This document shows, piece after piece, positions 34,467-42,474 of a stretch of 45,210 bases of DNA (position 1 is the stretch's first letter; each line of letters begins with the position of its first letter). Source of the DNA: Pseudomonas sp. Q11 (GTDB lineage Bacteria > Pseudomonadota > Gammaproteobacteria > Pseudomonadales > Pseudomonadaceae). Location: assembly GCF_024494355.1 (NCBI RefSeq), contig NZ_JAKNQY010000002.1:415850-461059 (forward strand), given 5' to 3'. A program made the translations under genes and the position numbers. The notes beneath the pieces are model-generated. The model saw only the letters and a list, made by a program, of their open reading frames with translations. It had not been told where the DNA came from and did not search any database.

Positions 34467-34480
34467 CATACTTAGGTTTA
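34467..34480. promoter_or_regulatory. CATAC-N4-GTTTA repeat before the LRAT-fold gene
   Basis: CATACTTAGGTTTA differs from TATAC-N4-GTATA at two of ten arm positions. A TATATG -10-like sequence follows at 34488-34493. It is a weaker member of the set at 28001, 28022 and 28502. Confidence 0.35.
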
Positions 34481-34581
34481 AAGGCCGTATATGAACAGGT
34501 CACTTAAACCAATCCCACGTACAAATGAAGTGCTGCAAGCGCCGCGATAGAGTACCTCTCAAGGGTCGCGGAGTATTCAGC

Positions 34582-35190
34582 ATGAATCATTTAACGCTCA
34601 ACGCCGTTGATAAGTTGTCCTCGCTGCGCTCGATAGCGCTGATTGGCATGACACTGTTAACGACGAACGTTTTCTACCGCTTGAGCGCGCCGCTGCCAGA
34701 GCGTGTTCGATCCCTCGAATCCTGCCATTGCGGTAAACGGCCCGTGAGCGTGTCGGATGTTTCATTGGAGCCAATCGATATCGAACAGCCCACAGACCGC
34801 GTGCCTGTCGGGGCGCATTTGGTCAGTCCGCGCCGGTTCTACATCCACCATGGAATCTATCTGGGCGGCGGGGCGGTGGCTCATTACTCGGGCTTCAGTG
34901 GCTCGCTTAGGTCGGGGCCCATCGAAGTGACCGATCTGGAACACTTCGCCCTTGGCAAGCCGGTTTGGAGGATTCAAGAAAAATGCAATTATTCCAGCCA
35001 TGAGATCGTTGATCGGGCGCGTTCAAGACTCGGTGAAAACCGCTACCGGGTGTTTTCCAATAACTGCGAACACTTCTGCAGTTGGTGCATCAGTGGGGAA
35101 AATTACAGCGCCCAAGTCAGTGCTTACTTGCGCCGTCCCCGAGATGTGTTCGCGTTGATTTATGCATTGAAACCACACTTTATTGCATAG
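34582..35190 (+). CDS. LRAT-domain (NlpC/P60-like) protein
   Basis: 202 residues from ATG 34582, which has GGAG 8 bases before it; the frame also opens at 34525. A hydrophobic stretch (about 16-31, RSIALIGMTLLTTNVF) could anchor it. The LRAT domain spans about 76-190: H89 in HHGIYLGGGAVAH, H101 twelve residues later, and the nucleophile C162 in NNCEHF. This reproduces the H60/H72/C161 arrangement of lecithin-retinol acyltransferase. Such enzymes form thioester intermediates and act on lipids or other acyl or peptide bonds. The gene sits between the giant sensor kinase and the FixJ-type regulator, so it is a candidate target or partner of that pathway. The substrate is unknown. Confidence 0.85.
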   Translation: MNHLTLNAVDKLSSLRSIALIGMTLLTTNVFYRLSAPLPERVRSLESCHCGKRPVSVSDVSLEPIDIEQPTDRVPVGAHLVSPRRFYIHHGIYLGGGAVAHYSGFSGSLRSGPIEVTDLEHFALGKPVWRIQEKCNYSSHEIVDRARSRLGENRYRVFSNNCEHFCSWCISGENYSAQVSAYLRRPRDVFALIYALKPHFIA

Positions 35191-35284
35191 TTTATTGCTG
35201 ACCGAGCCCGCCCGCCGGGGGCGCACTCTGCAAGCAAAAACGCTGTGCTACACTTTTTTTCGTCCACTCCCAAGAGGATCGTGC

Positions 35285-35935
35285 ATGAATGGCAATCCCT
35301 CGTCCGATGAGCCGGGCAGCAAGGGTTCTGTTGTATTTGTGGTGGATGACGATGCTTCCATGCGCGATGCCTTAAGTAATCTTTTGCGCTCCGTCGGCAT
35401 CCGCGTCGAGACGTTCGCGTCCACGACGGAGTTTCTGCGCCAACCCAGGGCAGAGGGTGCCAGCTGCCTGGTGCTGGATGTCCGGCTTCAAGGCAGCAGC
35501 GGCCTGGACTTCCAGAATCAGTTGGCTGAGTCAAACGTCAATATCCCCATCATTTTCATTACCGGCCACGGTGACATCGAAATGTCGGTCAAGGCCATGA
35601 AAGCAGGGGCCGTGGACTTCCTGGTAAAGCCTTTTCGCGAACAGGATCTGCTGGACGCTGTGACGGCGGCGCTTGAGGCCGATATTCGGCGGCGGGAGAT
35701 CGAACTGCAGTTTGCGGACCTGCATAGTCGCTACGAAACGTTGACCCCCCGCGAAAAAGAGGTGATGGCCCTGGCCGCCAAAGGCCTGATGAACAAGCAG
35801 ATTGCCGGACAGATGAACCTCAGCGAAATCACCGTGAAAATCCATCGCGCCCATGCCATGAAAAAAATGCACGCCAAGTCCTTCGCCGACCTGGTTCGAA
35901 TGGCCGAGTCTTTGGATGCTGCGCAAAGTCGTTGA
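35285..35935 (+). CDS. FixJ/NarL-type response regulator
   Basis: 216 residues from ATG 35285, which follows AAGAGGATC. The receiver domain (about 15-130) has D21-D23, acceptor D65 in LVLDVRL and K115 in LVKPF. The LuxR-type helix-turn-helix (about 153-210) has LTPREKEVMALAAKG, QIAGQMNLSEITVKIHR. It resembles FixJ/TodT/StyR regulators. It is the likely DNA-binding output of the giant histidine kinase encoded upstream, and the TATAC-N4-GTATA repeats in the neighbourhood are candidate sites. The pairing is inferred from position. Confidence 0.9.
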   Translation: MNGNPSSDEPGSKGSVVFVVDDDASMRDALSNLLRSVGIRVETFASTTEFLRQPRAEGASCLVLDVRLQGSSGLDFQNQLAESNVNIPIIFITGHGDIEMSVKAMKAGAVDFLVKPFREQDLLDAVTAALEADIRRREIELQFADLHSRYETLTPREKEVMALAAKGLMNKQIAGQMNLSEITVKIHRAHAMKKMHAKSFADLVRMAESLDAAQSR

Positions 35936-36206
35936 CCCGCGCCGCCGTATCCCCCGCCAGTGCCGGTCCAAGATCGCACACCGTCTGTCTTGAACGCCCC
36001 ATCCTGCCCATATTGACGTGAAAACACCGGCCCCATGCTGGCACTAACCCGTGGTTACGTTGTCAGTACTTGGCGTCTGTAGCGGCGAGGATCGACCCAG
36101 ATAGCTGCACGTCAGCGACATGACGCACTTTTTTTTGACGCCTTCGGGCAAATAACTCGCGATGGATTGCGCCGGGACCGACTATTCCTTTGCGGGTTGA
36201 TTCTCT

Positions 36207-37928
36207 ATGCGCTTTCTACTCGATCCGCGTCATGACATTGATGCTGCATTATTAAGTTACCGCCGGGTGTTCTGGTCGCTGGCGCTGTTCAGCGGCGTGA
36301 TCAATCTGTTGGTGCTGGTGCCATCGCTGTACATGATGCAGGTGTACGATCGGGTCCTCACCAGTCGCAACGAAACCACCCTGTTCATGCTGACCTTGAT
36401 CGCCCTGGCCCTGTTTCTGTTCAGTGCCCTGATCGAGTGGGTGCGCGGCGAGGTGATGATTCGCATGAGTGCGGGGCTGGACGACGCCCTCGGCGAGCGT
36501 ATTTTCGACGCCGCCTTCGCCCGCAGCCTGCGCGAGCACAACGCCAACCCGGCGCAGGTGCTGACTGATTTGGCGACGTTGCGCCAGTTGATCACCGGCC
36601 AGGGCCTGATCGCGTTGCTCGATGCGCCGTGGTTGCCGATCTTCCTGTTGGTGGCGTTTATCTTTCACCCCTGGTTCGGGGTACTGACCCTGGTGCTCGC
36701 CCTGGTGCTGATCGGCCTGGCATTGTGGGGTGAGCTGGCGACTCGCACCCGGTTGGGTGAAGCCAATCGCCTGGGCGTGCAGTCGTCTGTCTATGTAAAC
36801 AGCACGTTACACAATGCCGAAGTCATTCAGGCGCTGGGCATGCTCGGGCCGTTGCGCCAGCGCTGGAGCTTGCTGCAACAACGCATCATTGCCGCCCAGG
36901 CCCATGCCAGCGACCGCGGTGCGCGTATCACCTCCGCGACTCGTTTCGTGCGCATATCGGGACAATCCTTGGCCCTGGGCCTGGGGGCGTTGCTGGTGCT
37001 CGAAGGGCAGATGTCGGCGGGCATGATGATCGCCATGTCGCTGCTGCTGGGGCGTGCCCTGGCACCAGTGGAAATTGCCATCGGCTCCTGGAAACAGTTC
37101 AACGCCGGGCGCCAGAGCTACCAGCGCCTGAGCCAGCTCCTTACCCAGCACCCCCGCGAGCGTCTGCGCATGCCCTTGCCGCCGCCCACCGGCGCGGTGC
37201 GCCTGGAGCAACTGTATGTTGGCCCGCCCGGTGCCTCGCAACCGATTGTGCGCGGGATCAATTTCAGCCTGGCCAAGGGCGAAGTACTTGCCGTAGTCGG
37301 CCCCAGCGCCAGTGGCAAGTCGACGCTGGCCAGGGCGCTGGTCGGGGTATGGCCGGCCATGGGCGGTTCGGTGCGCCTGGATGACGCCGAGATCAGCCAG
37401 TGGTCCCATGATGCGCTGGGCCCGTACCTGGGTTACTTGCCGCAGGACATCGAGCTGTTCGATGGCAGCGTTGCCGATAACATCGCCCGTTTCGGCGAGC
37501 AGGATGCCGACAAAATCATTGCCGCCGCTCGTCACGCTGGCATTCACGAGATGATCCTTCGATTCCCCAAAGGTTATGACACGCCACTGGGGCCCGGCGG
37601 GCTCGGTTTGTCTGGCGGGCAGAAGCAACGCCTGGGCTTGGCCCGCGCACTTTACGGGCGCCCGTCGCTGATCGTGCTCGACGAGCCCAATTCCAACCTC
37701 GACGAAGCGGGTGAACTGGCGCTGGTACACGCGATCAATGCGCTCAAGGCCGCCGGCAGTACCGTGGTGCTGATCACCCATCGACCCAATGTGCTGGCGG
37801 TGGTCGATCACATCCTGGTACTCAAGGACGGCACCCAACAAGCCTTCGGCCCACGGGACCGGGTGCTCAAGGCATTGATGCCGGGGCCCCGGCCCGCTGC
37901 GGTGAGGGAGGCTGGCGAAGATGCGTGA
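36207..37928 (+). CDS. Type I secretion ABC transporter (AprD/PrtD/HasD type)
   Basis: 573 residues. An N-terminal membrane domain with about six segments (SGVINLLVLVPSLYMMQVYD and following) is joined to an ABC ATPase with Walker A GPSASGKST at 365-373, signature LSGGQKQR, Walker B LIVLDEPNS and the H-loop ITHRP. No N-terminal C39 peptidase domain is present, as expected for the protease/haem-protein exporters. It overlaps the next gene by 8 bp. With the following two genes it forms a complete type I secretion machine. No RTX or HasA-like substrate gene is adjacent. The start has only a weak ribosome-binding site (GGGTTGATTCTCT). Confidence 0.93.
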   Translation: MRFLLDPRHDIDAALLSYRRVFWSLALFSGVINLLVLVPSLYMMQVYDRVLTSRNETTLFMLTLIALALFLFSALIEWVRGEVMIRMSAGLDDALGERIFDAAFARSLREHNANPAQVLTDLATLRQLITGQGLIALLDAPWLPIFLLVAFIFHPWFGVLTLVLALVLIGLALWGELATRTRLGEANRLGVQSSVYVNSTLHNAEVIQALGMLGPLRQRWSLLQQRIIAAQAHASDRGARITSATRFVRISGQSLALGLGALLVLEGQMSAGMMIAMSLLLGRALAPVEIAIGSWKQFNAGRQSYQRLSQLLTQHPRERLRMPLPPPTGAVRLEQLYVGPPGASQPIVRGINFSLAKGEVLAVVGPSASGKSTLARALVGVWPAMGGSVRLDDAEISQWSHDALGPYLGYLPQDIELFDGSVADNIARFGEQDADKIIAAARHAGIHEMILRFPKGYDTPLGPGGLGLSGGQKQRLGLARALYGRPSLIVLDEPNSNLDEAGELALVHAINALKAAGSTVVLITHRPNVLAVVDHILVLKDGTQQAFGPRDRVLKALMPGPRPAAVREAGEDA

Positions 37929-39291
37929 TCTGACCCCGGCTGCATCGGCGCACAGCGAGCAGCAGGTGAGCGTGCTCAACGCCAATACCCTGCCCAGCGC
38001 CAGTACCGACGCCAGCGGTGCGGCGCGTTATGGGGTGGGCTTCCTGGTCCTGACGCTGGGTGGCTTTTTGCTCTGGGCCTTCCTGGCGCCTCTCGACCAG
38101 GGGGTCGTGGGCAGTGGCACCGTGGTGGTGGCGGGCGAGCGCAAGGCGGTGCAGTCGTTGGTCGGCGGGGTAGTGGACAAGCTGCTGGTCAGCGATGGCG
38201 ATCGTGTCAGCCAGGGGCAGTTGCTGGTGCAGCTCAATACCGTGCAGGCGCAGTCGCAACTGGACGTGACCCTGGGCAAGTTGCTCAACGATCGCAGCAT
38301 TGAAGCGCGGTTGATTGCCGAGCGCCTGGGCAGTGCCGAGATCCAGTGGCCGGTTGAACTGCTGGAGCGCGCCGACGAACCGCGGGTCAAGGCCGCCATG
38401 GCCTTGCAAAGCCAGTTGTTTCTGACCCGCCGTGCCGAACTGGGCAGCCGCTTGCAGATCATCGAACACGAGGTCGCGGCGTTGCAGCAGCAATTGCAGG
38501 GCTATGAAGGCGTCAAGCGCAACTACGACGCACAAATGCGCTTTCAGCAGCAGGAGCTCGAAGGCCTGCGCGAGCTGGCCCGTGAGGGCTATGTTCCGCG
38601 CAACAAACTCTTCGAGGCCGAGCGCAACGCCGCGCAACTGGCAGGCCAGATTGCCTCCGGTGTGGGCGATGTCGGTCGGACCCGCCAGGCCATCAACGAA
38701 AGCAGGCTCAAGGCGTTGCAGGTGCAACAGGAGTTTCGTCGCGATGCTGAAACCCAGCTCAGCGAGGTCTCCGCCGAGGCAGCCGGTTATGCCGATCAGA
38801 TGCGTGCCCTGCAGTTTGAAGTCGACAACGGTGCTATCCGTGCGCCAGTGGCCGGGCAGGTCATGGACGTGAGCCTGCATACCGTCGGCGGCGTTGCCCA
38901 GGCCGGGCAAACCCTGATGCAGGTAGTGCCGCTGGATGCGCCGATGGCGATTACCGCGCGTTTCGAGCCGTTGATGGCCAACAAGTTGCGTCCGGGGTTG
39001 CCGGTGCATGTGCATTTCACCGCGCTGCAACGGGTGGATACGCCGACGGTGACCGGCACCGTGAGTACGGTCTCGGCCGACCAGTTGATCGATGAGCAGA
39101 CGCACTTGCCGTACTTCTCCGCCAAGGTCGAGATTGCCGCCGACACGGTCGCTTCCTTACAGGCCGCCGGGTTGTGGGTGCGCCCGGGCATGCTGGCCGA
39201 TGTGACGGTGGTCACAGGTGAGCGCACCTTTATGAATTACCTGATGAAACCTTTGCGCGAACGCTTGCTGGCAGCCTTCAAAGAGGAATGA
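37921..39291 (+). CDS. Type I secretion membrane fusion protein (AprE/PrtE type)
   Basis: 456 residues of the HlyD family. One membrane anchor lies at about 36-58 (GVGFLVLTLGGFLLWAFLAP). A long periplasmic helical region (about 100-300) and the beta-rich C-terminal lipoyl and barrel domains follow (IRAPVAGQVMDVSLHTVGG, KVEIAADTVASLQAAGLWV, PGMLADVTVVTGERTFMNYL). It links the ABC protein to the outer-membrane channel. It starts inside the end of the ABC gene, so translation is probably coupled. Confidence 0.92.
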   Translation: MRDLTPAASAHSEQQVSVLNANTLPSASTDASGAARYGVGFLVLTLGGFLLWAFLAPLDQGVVGSGTVVVAGERKAVQSLVGGVVDKLLVSDGDRVSQGQLLVQLNTVQAQSQLDVTLGKLLNDRSIEARLIAERLGSAEIQWPVELLERADEPRVKAAMALQSQLFLTRRAELGSRLQIIEHEVAALQQQLQGYEGVKRNYDAQMRFQQQELEGLRELAREGYVPRNKLFEAERNAAQLAGQIASGVGDVGRTRQAINESRLKALQVQQEFRRDAETQLSEVSAEAAGYADQMRALQFEVDNGAIRAPVAGQVMDVSLHTVGGVAQAGQTLMQVVPLDAPMAITARFEPLMANKLRPGLPVHVHFTALQRVDTPTVTGTVSTVSADQLIDEQTHLPYFSAKVEIAADTVASLQAAGLWVRPGMLADVTVVTGERTFMNYLMKPLRERLLAAFKEE

Positions 39292-39293
39292 GC

Positions 39294-40643
39294 ATGACCG
39301 ACCGATGCCGTTACAGCGCTCGCGTGCTGCTGAGCCTGTGTTCCAGTTGGGCGGTGATCAACTTCACCTGGGCTGCCGACGGCGGCCTGAGCCTGACCGC
39401 GGCGTACGACGCCTCTCGCCTCAACGACCCTACCTTGCAATCGGCCACCCATGCCTATGACGCTTCTCGACAGGAAGAGGCGATTGGCCGTGGCGGCCTC
39501 TATCCGCAAGTGTCGCTGACTTCGCGTTATGGCCGCGGCGGACGGACCGATGGCGGTGACGACAGCGGTTACGTCAACAGCAACGACTACCAGGCCAACA
39601 ACGTCACCCTGGCGGCGCAGCAAGCGCTCTACGACAAGGCACGCTGGGCGGCGTATCAGGAAGGCAAGGCGCGAGGACAATTGGGCAGCCAGCTCTTCGA
39701 CGTCGCCGGCCAGACCCTGTTCGACCGGGTTGCCAAGGGCTACTTCGACGTCGCCCGGGCGGAAAACGAGATCAAGTTGATCGCCCAGCAGAAAGCCGCC
39801 ATCAATGGGTTGGTCACCCAGAGTAAAAAGCTCTTTGAGGGGGGACAGGGCGCGATCACTGATATCGATGAAGCTCAGGCGCGGCTTGATCTGGTCGAGG
39901 CCCAGGAGGCCGAAGCCCAGGCCCGTCGCGTGGCGGCACTGCGGGCGTTGTCCGGTCGTGCCAATGTGCCCATCGACGATATTTTGCCGATGGGCGAGGA
40001 GCTTGCCGCCGGCAGCCCGATCCCGCCGGAGCAGGACCTGCCTTACTGGACGGCGATTGCCCGTGAGGCCAGCCCCGAACTGGCGGCCCGGTTGGCGGCG
40101 GTGAAAGTGGCCGAGGCCCAGGCCGACAGCCAGCGTGCCGGGCATTATCCGACCTTGGCATTGACCACTCAGTTGACCCGCCGGGAAACCCGCCAGTACC
40201 AGGAACTCGACCCGCGCCAGGACACCTATTACGTGGGGCTGCAGCTGGATATTCCGTTGTATCGCGGCGGGGCGGTGCGAGCGTCGGTGGCCAAGGCCCA
40301 GGCGCAACTGGCCGGTGCGCAGTCGGACTATGACGTGCAGCGCCAGCAGTTGGCCGAGGCCATCGAAACCGATTATCTGGGCGTGGTAGCCGGGTTCGCC
40401 AAAAGCAAGGCGATGCAACGGGCGGTGGAGTCCAACCGGCGGGCGCTGGCCTCGACAGAAAAAGGCTTCCAGGGCGGTGTGCGCTCCACGGTGGATATCC
40501 TTGATGCGCAACAACGGTTATTCCAGGCTCGTCGAGATTTGCTCAACACCAAGCTCGACATGCTGCAAAGCTATGTGAGCCTGCACACCCACACCGGCCA
40601 GATGAACCGCGCGGTCCTGGAACAGGTGCAAAGCCTGTTTTGA
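39294..40643 (+). CDS. Type I secretion outer-membrane channel (TolC/AprF type)
   Basis: 449 residues from ATG 39294. An ATG at 39288 overlaps the previous stop codon, but GAGGA (39283-39287) gives proper spacing only to 39294. A signal peptide precedes ADGGLSLTAAYDASRLNDP. The two TolC-type repeats show the usual pattern, with IGRGGLYPQVSLTSRYGRG and VRSTVDILDAQQRLFQARRD. It forms the outer-membrane duct of the type I machine. The operon ends here, and a leftward gene follows. Confidence 0.92.
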   Translation: MTDRCRYSARVLLSLCSSWAVINFTWAADGGLSLTAAYDASRLNDPTLQSATHAYDASRQEEAIGRGGLYPQVSLTSRYGRGGRTDGGDDSGYVNSNDYQANNVTLAAQQALYDKARWAAYQEGKARGQLGSQLFDVAGQTLFDRVAKGYFDVARAENEIKLIAQQKAAINGLVTQSKKLFEGGQGAITDIDEAQARLDLVEAQEAEAQARRVAALRALSGRANVPIDDILPMGEELAAGSPIPPEQDLPYWTAIAREASPELAARLAAVKVAEAQADSQRAGHYPTLALTTQLTRRETRQYQELDPRQDTYYVGLQLDIPLYRGGAVRASVAKAQAQLAGAQSDYDVQRQQLAEAIETDYLGVVAGFAKSKAMQRAVESNRRALASTEKGFQGGVRSTVDILDAQQRLFQARRDLLNTKLDMLQSYVSLHTHTGQMNRAVLEQVQSLF

Positions 40644-40722
40644 GGCGCATAGGGCTGCGAGAACTTAAAGTTGCCACGCATCCCCGCGGTCAGGGAGCAA
40701 GCGTCCTCGCCAAAAAGCGCGG

Positions 40723-41064
40723 TTATCTGGGCAGCGGCGAGTTGCCAGCCGGGACCGGTGGTCTCTGGGGCTTGACCGAGGTGCCGAACGTATTGCCCAT
40801 GCGCACGCCGGTGGCCGCCGGGGTCGCCAGGCCGATGCTGTTCGGCGCGCGTTTGTTAATGGGCACATTCAAGGCCTCTTGCGTGCGTTGTGCGGCAGCC
40901 GCAGCGTGCGGATCGTTGCCCATTTGCCGGCTCAGGCAGTTGTAGTCCGCACTCCTGTAGCCCCCCACGGTCACCTCGATACACGCCGGTGCCTCCTCGC
41001 CATGGACCCAAGGCAGGGCCAGGAGCAGTCCGAGGCCCGCCATCATTCTCATCCACTGTTTCAT
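40723..41064 (-). CDS. Small exported protein of unknown function
   Basis: 113 residues. A Sec signal peptide (MKQWMRMMAGLGLLLALPWV, cleavage near VHG) precedes a short mature part with two cysteines (C28 and C43) and a proline-rich C-terminus (PQRPPVPAGNSPLPR). AGGAGGT at good spacing precedes the ATG. It is divergent from vreA and shares the 138-bp region containing the PHO box, so it may be phosphate-controlled too. The family is not recognised. Confidence 0.75.
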   Translation of the reverse strand: MKQWMRMMAGLGLLLALPWVHGEEAPACIEVTVGGYRSADYNCLSRQMGNDPHAAAAAQRTQEALNVPINKRAPNSIGLATPAATGVRMGNTFGTSVKPQRPPVPAGNSPLPR

Positions 41065-41142
41065 TGCCGACCTCCTGGCCCGCCCATCGGACGGTTCGCT
41101 GTCAGAACTCCAGTTTAGTGTGGCCCGAGGGATTTGTATCAG

Positions 41143-41160
41143 TTGTCATACGACATTCAT
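41143..41160. promoter_or_regulatory. PHO box (PhoB site) upstream of vreA
   Basis: TTGTCATACGACATTCAT matches the 18-bp PHO box CTGTCATAAATCTGTCAT at 12 positions. The first half-site TGTCATA is exact, and the second, CATTCAT, matches 5 of 7. It lies 43 bp before the vreA start. In P. aeruginosa the vre genes respond to phosphate starvation through PhoB, which this site would explain here. Confidence 0.65.
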
Positions 41161-41202
41161 AAACAGCCCTCAGGATGACGGTTTTTAACGGATACGTCAG
41201 TC

Positions 41203-41901
41203 GTGCAGCAAGGCAAAGCCGGGGGCGGACGCAGGCGTGGATTGGCCAGGTCACCCTTGGGGGGGCTGATGGCATTGTTGTGGTTGCTGGCCGCGCCGAT
41301 CCAGGCGAACGACCTGGTGGACCTGGATATCGCCCCGCAGGAACTGACCACAGCGCTGGAGCAATTCAGCCGGGCGACGGGTATGGCGGTGCTGGTGGAT
41401 CACCAACTGTCCAGCCAGCGCCATACGTTGGGCGTTCAGGGACTGTTCACCGCTTCTCAGGGGCTCAATGTGTTGCTTCGCGGCACCGGGCTTGTGGCGC
41501 ATTACGCCCGAGCGGATGCGTTCACGTTGCAACCGGTGCGGATCCGCGAGGTGCCGCTGCCTCCTGGCACCGCCCCGGGCTTGAGCGACAGCAATTATGC
41601 GGCGGCGATCCAAACGGTCATCCAGCGCAACTTGTGTCGTTCACCACTGACTCGCCCGGGAAGTTTTCGGGCAGTGCTGCAAGTGTGGATCGGCCGGGAT
41701 GGCGTGGTTCAGCATAGCCGCCTGGTCAGTTCCACTGGCGAGCCGATACGTGACAAGGCCTTGGTCAACAGTTTGCAAAACCTCAGGATCGACCGCCCGG
41801 CGCCCAGTTCATTGCGCCAACCGGTAACCCTGCTTTTATTACCCGACTCATCAGGAAAAAGCATGGAGTGCACAGCAGGGGAAGGGGTTTTCGGGCGATG
41901 A
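41203..41901 (+). CDS. vreA: VreA-type signalling protein: STN domain without a receptor barrel, plus TonB-like C-terminus
   Basis: 232 residues from GTG 41203. An arginine-rich N-terminus and hydrophobic core (LMALLWLLAAPIQA) form a signal peptide or anchor. The STN (secretin/TonB short N-terminal) domain covers about 36-110 (LDIAPQELTTALEQFSRATG, VQGLFTASQGLNVLLRGTGL), the same signalling module as in FpvA-type receptors. Residues about 128-220 resemble a TonB C-terminal domain (YAAAIQTVIQRNLCRSPL, FRAVLQVWIGRDGVVQHSRL). There is no beta-barrel. It overlaps the sigma factor gene by 4 bp. In P. aeruginosa the equivalent PA0674 belongs to the PUMA3 system next to hxc, exactly as here. Confidence 0.82.
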   Translation: MQQGKAGGGRRRGLARSPLGGLMALLWLLAAPIQANDLVDLDIAPQELTTALEQFSRATGMAVLVDHQLSSQRHTLGVQGLFTASQGLNVLLRGTGLVAHYARADAFTLQPVRIREVPLPPGTAPGLSDSNYAAAIQTVIQRNLCRSPLTRPGSFRAVLQVWIGRDGVVQHSRLVSSTGEPIRDKALVNSLQNLRIDRPAPSSLRQPVTLLLLPDSSGKSMECTAGEGVFGR

Positions 41902-42443
41902 AAGACTCTGGTCGCAGCCCGCTGGTCAAGTTGTTCCTCACCTCTTATGAGGATTTCAAGGTGCGCCTGCGCAAGCGCCTGGGCTCCGAGGAACTGGCCA
42001 ACGATGTGTTGCATGAAACCTACCTGCGGGTCGATCGCATGGTCGAGACGCCGGACATCGCCCAGCCCAATGCCTATCTCTATCGAATGGCGCTGAACAT
42101 TGCCGCCGACCGTCGGCAATCCGATGCTCGCCTGCTCACCGGCAGCGAAATCGAGGACTTGCTGCAGGTCTCGGATGAAGCGCTGGATCCGGCCCGGGTG
42201 GTCGGGGGGCAAAAGGAGTTGCAGAGCCTGCTCAAGGCCCTGTATGAACTGCCAGCGCGGCGTCGCAGGATTTTCATAGCTGCGCGCCTGGAGGAAGCGC
42301 CGCACCTGGAAATATCCCAACGTTTCGGCATTTCCACGCGCATGGTGGAGAAGGAAATCAAGGCCGCGCTGGGGCATTGCGCCCTGCGCCTGGAAAGAAA
42401 AGTGATTCAGCGGTTCGGTCCCGGCGCGGGAAAACAGTCTTGA
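41898..42443 (+). CDS. vreI: VreI-type ECF sigma factor
   Basis: 181 residues of the iron-starvation-type ECF sigma group. Region 2 is LGSEELANDVLHETYLRVDR, and region 4 is LPARRRRIFIAARLEEAP with HLEISQRFGISTRMVEKEI as helix-turn-helix. ATG 41898 lies in the vreA stop codon (ATGA), so translation is coupled; the longer frame from 41868 is not needed. It would direct RNA polymerase to genes of the Vre regulon, which in P. aeruginosa include hxc genes, once VreR releases it. Confidence 0.85.
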   Translation: MKDSGRSPLVKLFLTSYEDFKVRLRKRLGSEELANDVLHETYLRVDRMVETPDIAQPNAYLYRMALNIAADRRQSDARLLTGSEIEDLLQVSDEALDPARVVGGQKELQSLLKALYELPARRRRIFIAARLEEAPHLEISQRFGISTRMVEKEIKAALGHCALRLERKVIQRFGPGAGKQS

Positions 42444-42474
42444 GAGTAGAGACCAGACCAATTCGTGAGTATGT

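Noticed and set aside
36061..36080. PHO box-like TTGTCAGTACTTGGCGTC before the type I secretion operon
   Set aside because: Only the first TGTCA fits; the second half-site does not resemble CTGTCAT.
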